From Pelagibius sp965227505 (lineage in GTDB: Bacteria; Pseudomonadota; Alphaproteobacteria; Kiloniellales; Kiloniellaceae), in contig NZ_OZ245757.1 in the NCBI RefSeq assembly GCF_965227505.1, positions 3,100,001 to 3,164,000 on the forward strand: DNA of 64,000 nt, given 5' to 3'. This document shows, in pieces, positions 58,136 to 64,000 of this stretch. The position numbers were made by a program, and so were the translations under genes. Under the pieces are notes generated by a model. The model saw only the letters and a program-made list of their open reading frames with translations, searched no databases and had not been told where the DNA came from. Position 1 is the stretch's first letter; the number at the start of each line of letters is the position of its first letter.

Positions 58136-59431
58136 CTACCAGCGTCCGTTGCGGCTGATCCGTTTCAGCTTCCTCTCCAGCTGGGCGAGGCTGGTGGCGC
58201 CGTCGGTCTTGCCGGAAAGCACGGCATGGGTCGCATTCCAGAACTCGTTGGAGACGCGGTTGTACTTCGCCCCTGCGACCTTGGAGGGCCGGGCCACGGC
58301 GTTGGTGAAGGTGTCGTAGAGATTGCCGAAGAAGGGATTGGCCAGCAGCACCTCGTCGTCCTGGTAGAGGCTGGCGATGGTCGGGTTGTAGGCGCCGGTG
58401 ATGGCACGGCGCTTCTGTTCCTCGGCGCTGGTGAGATACAGCACCAGGCTCACCGCGGCCTCCGGGTTGGCCGAGTACTTGGAAACGGCAAGTTGCCAGC
58501 CGCCCAGCGTGCCGCTGTTCTTGCCGTCGGGCCCGCCCTTGGGCAGGGCCGTGACGCCGACCTTGTCGCGCACCGGGCTGTCTTCGCTGTTGGCCAGCCC
58601 CCAGGCGTAGGGCCAGTTGCGCATGAAGACGGCGTTGCCCGACTGGAACACGCCGCGTGCTTCTTCCTCGGCATAGTTCAGCACGCCCGGCGGCGAGATG
58701 GTGCCGATCCAGGAGGCGGCCATGTCCAGGGCCTTCGCGGCCTGGGGGTTGTTGATGGTGATCTTGCCGTTCTCGTCGACGATGGCGCCGCCGCCGAAGG
58801 AGTCGATCCACTCCAGCGCGTCGCAGGTCAAGCCCTCATAGGCCCTGCCCTGCCAGACGAAGCCCCAGAGCTTGTCGTTGCCGTCGGAGCGCTCGGCCTC
58901 CTGGACCGCCGCCGCGGTCTCGGTCAGGTCCTGCCAGGTCTCCGGCACCGCCTTGCCGTGCTTCTCCAGCAGGTCCTTGCGGTAATAAAGAATGCCGGCA
59001 TCGGTGAACCAGGGCATGGCCACGAGCCGGTCGTCGACGGTGTTGTTCTCGACGATGGCCTGGAAGTGCTCGGCCTCGGCGCCGTTGCTGTGGGGCTTCA
59101 GGTCGATGAAGTGGTTGGCCAGCATGCCCGGCCAGATGACGTCGATCTGGAAGACGTCGATGTCCTCGGCGCCGGCGGCCAGCAGCTGCTGATAGAGGGC
59201 CAGGCGCTCGGTGGTGGAGTTCGGCGTATTGACCAGCCGCACGGTGTTTCCGGTCTCCGCCGCCCAGGCTTCGGCGCCCTGCTTGCAGAGTTCGAACTCG
59301 ACGCCCAGCGCGCCGCAGGCAATGGAAACCTCGGCCGCCTGCGCAGCCGGGCCGGAGAACGCGGTCGCAGCCAGAAGGGTTCCCGCCGCAACGGTCGTGC
59401 GGAACGCAATACGCCTGTGATCCTTTTTCAT
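58136..59431 (-). CDS. Periplasmic alpha-glucoside/trehalose-type sugar-binding protein
   Basis: The 431-aa precursor starts MKKDHRRIAFRTTVAAGTLL with a signal peptide ending at PAAQAAEVS. The mature protein resembles ThuE/AglE-type binding proteins: CGALGVEFELCKQGAEAW, TPNSTTERLALYQQLLAAG, DIDVFQIDVIWPGMLANHFIDL (key: DVFQIDVIWPGMLA) and GGWQLAVSKYS. Order binding protein-F-G-glucosidase-K matches the aglEFGAK arrangement of rhizobia, where substrates are trehalose, sucrose, maltose and related alpha-glucosides. The ATG at 59431 has a clear AGGGAGGAC ribosome site upstream. Confidence 0.92.
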   Translation of the reverse strand: MKKDHRRIAFRTTVAAGTLLAATAFSGPAAQAAEVSIACGALGVEFELCKQGAEAWAAETGNTVRLVNTPNSTTERLALYQQLLAAGAEDIDVFQIDVIWPGMLANHFIDLKPHSNGAEAEHFQAIVENNTVDDRLVAMPWFTDAGILYYRKDLLEKHGKAVPETWQDLTETAAAVQEAERSDGNDKLWGFVWQGRAYEGLTCDALEWIDSFGGGAIVDENGKITINNPQAAKALDMAASWIGTISPPGVLNYAEEEARGVFQSGNAVFMRNWPYAWGLANSEDSPVRDKVGVTALPKGGPDGKNSGTLGGWQLAVSKYSANPEAAVSLVLYLTSAEEQKRRAITGAYNPTIASLYQDDEVLLANPFFGNLYDTFTNAVARPSKVAGAKYNRVSNEFWNATHAVLSGKTDGATSLAQLERKLKRISRNGRW

Positions 59432-59470
59432 TTTGTCCTCCCTGCCTGGATTGCTGCCGACGTTCTTGAT

Positions 59471-59521
59471 GCCGGTCTCGTCTTGGTGCCGGTCTCGTCT
59501 TCGTACCGGTCTCGTCTTGGT
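59471..59521. repeat. 17-bp tandem repeat, three copies, in the operon leader
   Basis: GCCGGTCTCGTCTTGGT (59471), GCCGGTCTCGTCTTCGT (59488) and ACCGGTCTCGTCTTGGT (59505) are consecutive, with a degenerate fourth unit after. They lie 40-90 bp before the binding-protein start, within the likely 5' untranslated region. Confidence 0.88.
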
Positions 59522-59701
59522 ACCGGTCGGCCTTGCTCCCGGTCTTCGTGCCGGGCGCCGCACCATCGAAAGGCACCGCCCGACGTGTGCGGCCTCCGCC
59601 TTTCGCATCGCGATCTCTGTCGCTTCGATGCTCATCGGCGCTCTCGCGCCCGATGGCCGCGGGTTATACACCTCCCGCGCGTAATTGATACGAAAAAACG
59701 A

Positions 59702-59729
59702 CCGAAACAACCCTAGGCCGTTGTTTCGG
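59702..59729. promoter_or_regulatory. Inverted repeat, possible operator of the alpha-glucoside operon
   Basis: CCGAAACAA (59702-59710) and TTGTTTCGG (59721-59729) form perfect 9-bp arms around a 10-bp spacer. It lies 270 bp upstream of the binding-protein gene. It could be bound by a LacI/ROK-type sugar regulator encoded elsewhere. Confidence 0.5.
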
Positions 59730-60122
59730 CGTTGACCAGTGGTCAATAGGGGACGCCCCGAAGGCTCGGTCCGGTTGTGCGCCTGCGCTGCTTGGCGTTG
59801 CTTGCGCCCCGGGTTCTGGGCGGCGGAGCGGTGCGCCCACCGTTGTCCAGGACGCGCCTTCGGCGCGAGGGTGGAAGAACCGCTGTTCCTTCGCGCAGTC
59901 CGACTCTTGCGCCTCAGTTGAAGGTGTTCCTAGATAAATTGGACTAATCATTATCTCATAGAAACATGATTTATCGTTTATTATCTTTTGCCCGGAATAA
60001 TAGAAGATGATTCAGAGGGTTCGGCAGAAACAAGAATTCCGGATGGTCTGGGTTGCTTTTGACGACGTTGAACACTGACTGGGTGCTTGCATTGCGGGGT
60101 CGAACAGAAGGGTACTGGTTGC

Positions 60123-61205
60123 ATGCAGGGACGTAACAGCACCGTCGCGCAGTCGCACCTGCGGTCCTACTCGCGGCCGCCGGTCCGATCCGATATTCCG
60201 TTGGACGCCGAACCGCCGGACAAGGACACGCTGCACAAGCTGCCCCTGACCGGAATGCCGCTCGTCACATCGGGTCTCCGCAAGGCGCGTCTGATCAAGA
60301 ATTCCCGTTTTGAGGGTGTGATCGAGCTGTTTTCCGACGAGAAGTCGGGCAGCGGACAGATCTCGCCGGACCGCCTGAACGAGGTCTTCCAGTTCGACGG
60401 GCGCAACAAGACCGACCTCGATCTCATCAAGCACCTGAGTCAGCTCAACAGCTACGACGTCTACACCGTCCGGGTCGCCATGCGGCGCCTGGGCATCGAG
60501 GTGGAGGATGTCGACACGCTGCAACTCTCGCCGGAACTGCGCAACCGGCTTGTCCCGCATATGCGCAGTTTCACCCGGCCGCTGCTGCACGCCGTCTATG
60601 GTGCAGAGCAGAAGGAGCCGGAGGACCTGAAGGATCTGATCGGGCTCTTCATCGCCCCGGACATGGATGTCGCGCGGGAAAACCTGGCGCGCCTGTCGCA
60701 CCGCATGCGCATCGACGTCACTGCGATCCCCAAGTTCATCGAGGACTACGGCGACGTCTACCTCTCCCTCGCCTACTACCAGTACTGCCTCGATCAGAAC
60801 AAGCCGCAGATCCACAGCTTCCTCGCCGCGATGGAGGAGATGCAGCACACCGCCAGCCTGAAGCAGGCCGCCAACCTGATGGCCACCTGCAAGATGCTGG
60901 AGACCAAGATCACCGGCGTCGTGCACGACATCGCCAACGTGCTGGAGATGTTCCGCATCCGCACCATCGACATGTGGGAGAAGATGTCGGAGGAGACCTT
61001 CCGCCGCATGGAGGCGATGATCATCGGCTATCAGACCAGCATCGGCGCCGCGCTCTGCATCATCACCGTGAAGATGAACGCCTGGAACCAGCAGTTCCCG
61101 CAGAAGGAAAGCGGCGGCCCCTGGAGCCGGGCGGACTTCCTCATGACCAACATGCGTCCCGGCCTGGAACTGGTGCAGGACATCAGCTACGAAGATCCGC
61201 AGTGA
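60123..61205 (+). CDS. Unrecognised protein, first of a tandem paralogue pair
   Basis: I do not recognise this 360-aa protein. It shares its whole length with the next gene product. Shared blocks include LRKARLIKNSRFEGVIELF, SYDVYTVRVAMRRLGIEVED, FTRPLLHAVYG, VTAIPKFIEDYGDVYLSLAYYQ (key: AIPKFIEDYGDVYLSLAYYQ) and RADFLMTNMRPGLE. It has no signal peptide or membrane helix and appears helical in its C-terminal half, with long amphipathic stretches (ASLKQAANLMATCKMLETK). The ATG at 60123 follows AGAAGGG. The gene stands 12 bp upstream of its paralogue. Confidence 0.8.
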   Translation: MQGRNSTVAQSHLRSYSRPPVRSDIPLDAEPPDKDTLHKLPLTGMPLVTSGLRKARLIKNSRFEGVIELFSDEKSGSGQISPDRLNEVFQFDGRNKTDLDLIKHLSQLNSYDVYTVRVAMRRLGIEVEDVDTLQLSPELRNRLVPHMRSFTRPLLHAVYGAEQKEPEDLKDLIGLFIAPDMDVARENLARLSHRMRIDVTAIPKFIEDYGDVYLSLAYYQYCLDQNKPQIHSFLAAMEEMQHTASLKQAANLMATCKMLETKITGVVHDIANVLEMFRIRTIDMWEKMSEETFRRMEAMIIGYQTSIGAALCIITVKMNAWNQQFPQKESGGPWSRADFLMTNMRPGLELVQDISYEDPQ

Positions 61206-61217
61206 GGACGCCGTTCC

Positions 61218-62279
61218 GTGCCCACTGGTGAGGACGCCGCAAAGGCCGCGCACGACGAGATTCCCTTGCTCCTGGATCTGAACGAGGATTCAGCGAAGGA
61301 CTCGCTGCATATTCTGCCGCTTTCGACCGTGCCGCTCGTGACCGGCGGCCTGCGGGAAGCGCGGCTGATCAAGAACGCCCAGTTCGAGGGGGTCGTCGAA
61401 CTGTTCACCGACGCGCAGGCCGGCAGCGGCCAGGTCGCTCCGGCCGATCTGCCGCGTGTCTTTCAATTCGACGATGGAAACCGCGGCGACCTGCCGCTGA
61501 TCAAGAACCTGGCCAGCCTGCCCAGCTACGATGTCTACAGCATGCGGGTGGAACTCCGGCGGCTTGGAATCGATGTGGAGAACGTGGAGGATCTGCGCCT
61601 CTCCGAAGAGAAGGTGCGCGCCCTCGATCCGCACATGGCCGCCTTCACGCGCCCCCTGGTTCGGGCGGTCTTCGGGCGTGAGGACGACGAGCAGCGGTCC
61701 GTGAAGGACCTCGTCGGCCTGTTCGCCGCGCCCGATGCCGGGGAAGCGCGCAAGAACCTCGCAAAGCTGGCCGGGCAGCTGCGCCTGGACATCACCGCCA
61801 TTCCCAAGTTTCTCCAGGACTACGGCGATGTCTATCTCTCGCTCGCCTACTACCAGGCCTGCCTCGACGCCTCGCGGCCGAAGCTGGAGCGCTTCCTGAA
61901 GGCCCTGGCGGCGCTCAAGGCGGACCGCAACCTGTCCAAGGAGCGCGGGCTGATGGCGGCCTGTTCGCAGGTGGAGACGAAGATCACGACGACGGTCGCG
62001 GAGGTCGGCGACATCCTGACCATGTTCCGCGACCGCACCGCCGATATGTGGGAGGACATGTCCCAGGAGTCCTTTCAGCGTATGGAACGGCTGATCGTCG
62101 ACTATCAGAACAAGATCGGCGGGGCGCTCTGCGTCACGACGGTCAAGCTGGGCGCCTGGACGGACGAGTTTCCCCGCCCGGACAGCGGCGGCCCGCTGCG
62201 CCGCGCCGACTTTCTGATGAGCACCATGCGCCCCGGCCTCGAACGGCTGAAGGCCATCCAGTATCACGACAAGGCCTAG
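61218..62279 (+). CDS. Unrecognised protein, second of a tandem paralogue pair
   Basis: A 353-aa paralogue of the preceding product, roughly half identical by eye. Matching blocks are LREARLIKNAQFEGVVELF, SYDVYSMRVELRRLGIDVEN, FTRPLVRAVFG, AIPKFLQDYGDVYLSLAYYQ and RADFLMSTMRPGLERL. Differences are concentrated in the N-terminal 30 residues and the middle helical part. GTG at 61218 is the likely start. The two are probably co-transcribed and may form a heteromer, though that is inference. Confidence 0.8.
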   Translation: MPTGEDAAKAAHDEIPLLLDLNEDSAKDSLHILPLSTVPLVTGGLREARLIKNAQFEGVVELFTDAQAGSGQVAPADLPRVFQFDDGNRGDLPLIKNLASLPSYDVYSMRVELRRLGIDVENVEDLRLSEEKVRALDPHMAAFTRPLVRAVFGREDDEQRSVKDLVGLFAAPDAGEARKNLAKLAGQLRLDITAIPKFLQDYGDVYLSLAYYQACLDASRPKLERFLKALAALKADRNLSKERGLMAACSQVETKITTTVAEVGDILTMFRDRTADMWEDMSQESFQRMERLIVDYQNKIGGALCVTTVKLGAWTDEFPRPDSGGPLRRADFLMSTMRPGLERLKAIQYHDKA

Positions 62280-62330
62280 GCGGGCGCCGGCGGGCTGACG
62301 GCCGGCCCGCGCGGTCGCCGTCGACCCCGA

Positions 62331-62389
62331 CCTGCCAGATCCAGGCCTGCCAGATCCAGTCCCGCCAGATCCGGGCCCGCCAATCCAGG
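62331..62389. repeat. 15-bp tandem repeat, three to four copies
   Basis: CCTGCCAGATCCAGG (62331), CCTGCCAGATCCAGT (62346), CCCGCCAGATCCGGG (62361) and a 14-bp variant CCCGCCAATCCAGG (62376) run up to the DUF1127 stop codon. Confidence 0.88.
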
Positions 62390-62395
62390 CCCGTT

Positions 62396-62587
62396 CTAGC
62401 GCCAGGAGTCACGGTGCTGACTGTCCTGTGCTCTGTCACCCAGCCCCAGATCGCGCAGCATGTGGTCGCTCAGATCCTTCACGTGGACCTTGGGCTTGCG
62501 GCAGGGGCCGCTGCGCGCGCCCAGACCGCGCAGCCGGGCCCAGAACGGCGGCATCCAGCGAAGCCGGTCTTCAAGGGATCTCATCAT
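62396..62587 (-). CDS. DUF1127-type small protein
   Basis: A 63-aa, arginine-rich protein with the DUF1127 signature LSDHMLRDLGLGD at its C-terminal half. DUF1127 proteins are short alphaproteobacterial proteins, some of which bind RNA or regulate small-RNA turnover; the role here is unknown. GGAAAACGAG precedes the ATG. It is divergent from the LysR gene. Confidence 0.85.
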   Translation of the reverse strand: MMRSLEDRLRWMPPFWARLRGLGARSGPCRKPKVHVKDLSDHMLRDLGLGDRAQDSQHRDSWR

Positions 62588-62718
62588 CTCGTTTTCCTTT
62601 GCGCTGTCTGATCCTCAGGCGGTCGCGCGCGGTTCCGCCCCGGTTCAGTGCGGCGACGAGGGAGCGTCACAGTCTCCTATTCACTTTCAAATGGAAATCG
62701 ACGAATTTCGTAGTGTAT

Positions 62719-62734
62719 CATTCAAAAATGAATG
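62719..62734. promoter_or_regulatory. Dyad at the LysR start, possible autoregulatory site
   Basis: CATTCA (62719-62724) and TGAATG (62729-62734) flank AAAA. The dyad covers the upstream ATG candidate at 62728, supporting the later start at 62743. It lies between the divergent DUF1127 and LysR genes. Confidence 0.35.
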
Positions 62735-62742
62735 GATTTCCG

Positions 62743-63666
62743 ATGAACTGGGACGATCTGCGGGTCTTCCTGGCGCTGGTGGAGAGCGGCAGCCTCTCGG
62801 CCGCGGCCCGACGCCTGGGTCTTAGCCAGCCGACGGTGGGCCGCCGCATCCAGGCCCTGGAGCATGCGCTGGACGAGCGCCTGTTCGACCGCCTGCCCCG
62901 GGGCTACGTGCCGACGGCGGCCGCCCGGACGCTGCTGCCCATGGCTCGGGCGATGGCGGACGCCGCCGAGGCGGTGGACCGCCGGCGGGCCGTCTCCGAC
63001 AGGCTGGAGGGCTCCGTGCGCATCAGCGCGGGGGCTGCCATGTGCCGCTTCCTCTGCAACCGGGTCGCCCGGCTGCTGGACGGCCTGCCCGGACTGGACC
63101 TGGAGATCGCCGCCTCCTCCCAGTTCTCCAATCTGTCGCGGCGGGAGTCCGACATCGCGATCCGCAACCGCATGCCGGAGCGCGGCGATCTGATGGCGCG
63201 CAAGGTGACCGAGCCGGCGGTTGCGGTCTACGCCAGCCGCGACTACGTCGCCCGCAACAAGGTGACGCTCAGTCTCGACGATCCGCCGGGGACGGCCTGG
63301 TCACGCTGGGACTGGGTGGACTACGACGAGGCGCGCCAGCATCTCTCGACGGCGCGCTGGCTGGCGCCGCGGCTTGGCGCCGCCAAGGCGCGGGTCGCCT
63401 GCAGCACGCCGGCGGAGAAGCTGGACGCCATCCGCGGCGGCGGCGGCCTCGGCCTGCTGTCCTGCTACTCCGCCGACACCGAAGCAGACCTCCAGCGCCT
63501 GACCGAACCCATCGACGAACTGCGTGGCGAGACCTGGATGGTGGTGCACCAGGACCTGCGCGACGTCCCGCGCATCCGCACCATCGCCGACCGTGTGGTC
63601 GCCCTCATCCACGACAACGCCGCCCTCTTCGCCGGCGCCGGGCAAGCGCTGAGGCCGAGACTTTGA
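62743..63666 (+). CDS. LysR-family transcriptional regulator
   Basis: The 307-aa protein starts MNWDDLRVFLALVESGSLSA. The helix-turn-helix is SAAARRLGLSQPTVGRRIQALE. A substrate-binding domain of two Rossmann-like lobes follows (about residues 90-300). This subgroup (with WDWVDYDEA, LRGETWMVVHQDLRDVPRIR in part) is usually linked to small exporters. The DMT exporter gene starts within its stop codon region (overlap of 4 bp), so the two are likely co-expressed. The ligand is unknown. Confidence 0.92.
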   Translation: MNWDDLRVFLALVESGSLSAAARRLGLSQPTVGRRIQALEHALDERLFDRLPRGYVPTAAARTLLPMARAMADAAEAVDRRRAVSDRLEGSVRISAGAAMCRFLCNRVARLLDGLPGLDLEIAASSQFSNLSRRESDIAIRNRMPERGDLMARKVTEPAVAVYASRDYVARNKVTLSLDDPPGTAWSRWDWVDYDEARQHLSTARWLAPRLGAAKARVACSTPAEKLDAIRGGGGLGLLSCYSADTEADLQRLTEPIDELRGETWMVVHQDLRDVPRIRTIADRVVALIHDNAALFAGAGQALRPRL

Positions 63667-64000
63667 AACGGGTGCGGCTCGCTTTGATGGTCATCTTGCT
63701 CGGCCTCGTCTGGGGCCTGAACTTCTCGCTGATGAAGTTCGCCGCGCAGTCGGGCCTGCCGTTCGCACTGCTCGCCGCTCTGGTCATCCTCGGCAACCTG
63801 CTGATCTTTGCGGCCTGCTGCCTGCTTGTCGTCGGCCGCATCCGTGTCGCTGCCACGTCCTGGTGGTTCTTCGCCGGATGCGGTCTGCTTGGCTACCTGC
63901 TGCCGTTTTTCATGGAACTCTTCGCCGCCCCGCGCATCGGTGCCGGCACTCTGGCTCTGGTCGTCGCGCTTGCGCCGATCATGACGCTGCTCGCCGCAGG
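63663..64000 (+). CDS. EamA/DMT-family membrane exporter, N-terminal part
   Basis: Only the first 112 residues are present; the gene continues past the right edge. Helices are LALMVILLGLVWGLNFSLMKF, LLAALVILGNLLIFAACCLL and LLGYLLPFFMELFA, then APRIGAGTLALVVALAPIMTLL, which matches EamA domain helices (RIGAGTLALVVALAPI). TTG at 63663 overlapping the LysR stop, GTG at 63672 or ATG at 63687 may be the start. Export substrate unknown. Confidence 0.85.
   Translation, partial: MKRVRLALMVILLGLVWGLNFSLMKFAAQSGLPFALLAALVILGNLLIFAACCLLVVGRIRVAATSWWFFAGCGLLGYLLPFFMELFAAPRIGAGTLALVVALAPIMTLLAA

Larger units (their letters stand above)
59432..60122. other. Divergent intergenic region upstream of the alpha-glucoside operon
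   Basis: About 690 bp without a supportable gene. It contains the 17-bp tandem repeat (59471-59521), a strong dyad (59702-59729), a C/G-rich stretch around 59750-59880, and an AT-rich tract (59930-60010) that probably holds the promoter of the downstream paralogue pair. No LacI-type regulator gene is present. Confidence 0.5.

Noticed and set aside
63605..63856. Minus-strand small ORF at the right edge
   Set aside because: It overlaps the LysR end and the EamA-type exporter, whose membrane-helix pattern is clear on the plus strand.

Overview
The window is a GC-rich, densely coded chromosomal segment of an alphaproteobacterium, most likely a Rhodospirillales-type lineage (Kiloniellales/Rhodovibrionales-like; this placement is inference). 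The assignment rests on gene orders and families typical of the class: mutM/ubiE/ubiB/coaBC/dut, rpsT next to dnaA, dnaA-dnaN-recF-gyrB, the redox pair RegB/RegA, MmcB, DUF2336 and DUF1127 proteins, and PBP1A. I found no rRNA, tRNA, CRISPR array, phage gene or transposase gene.

Layout. 1-4.5 kb: start of a MoeB/ThiF gene, an intergenic repeat cluster, cysK with an Rrf2 regulator, dut, coaBC and a small unknown gene. 4.5-9.7 kb: ubiB and ubiE (ubiquinone), divergent mutM, a small exported protein, an enoyl-CoA hydratase, and rpsT with a clear promoter and terminator. 10.2-17.1 kb: dnaA, dnaN, recF, gyrB. 17-23.3 kb: PBP1A, a Bcr/CflA-type efflux pump, a VOC protein, a YgjP-like metalloprotease, a small conserved protein and an Ada-like alkylation repair protein. 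23.4-28.1 kb: a ugpBAEC-type glycerol-3-phosphate ABC operon with a Pho box upstream and a 262-bp MITE-like element between ugpA and ugpE. 28.1-34.7 kb: SCO1/SenC, a SYLF protein, lower-ligand cobalamin genes (cobC-like, cobS, cobT) and regB/regA. 34.8-39.9 kb: a degenerate EAL protein, hldE, mmcB, a membrane-anchored unknown and yciB.

40-45 kb: a PhnD-like binding protein, a histidine kinase, a GntR/UTRA regulator with a strong palindrome upstream, and an Hsp70-like ATPase. 45-48 kb: a DUF4956 / VTC-domain / histidine acid phosphatase operon that may handle polyphosphate. 48.3-53.5 kb: a DUF2336 protein, an ECF sigma/anti-sigma pair leading into a Tat-exported sulfite dehydrogenase and its cytochrome c, and an unknown protein. 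53.5-59.4 kb: an alpha-glucoside/trehalose-type ABC operon with a GH13 alpha-glucosidase in E-F-G-A-K order. 60.1-64 kb: a tandem pair of unrecognised paralogues, a DUF1127 protein, a LysR regulator and the start of an EamA-type exporter.

Three features stand out. First, short tandem duplications (11-18 bp, two to four copies) occur at more than a dozen gene edges and flexible coding tails, several spanning stop codons or ribosome binding sites. Second, the ugp operon has been invaded by a small non-coding element with perfect terminal inverted repeats and nested internal dyads. Third, phosphate appears as a recurring theme (Pho box and ugp, PhnD-like sensing cluster, VTC/acid phosphatase operon); the functional link among these is inference.
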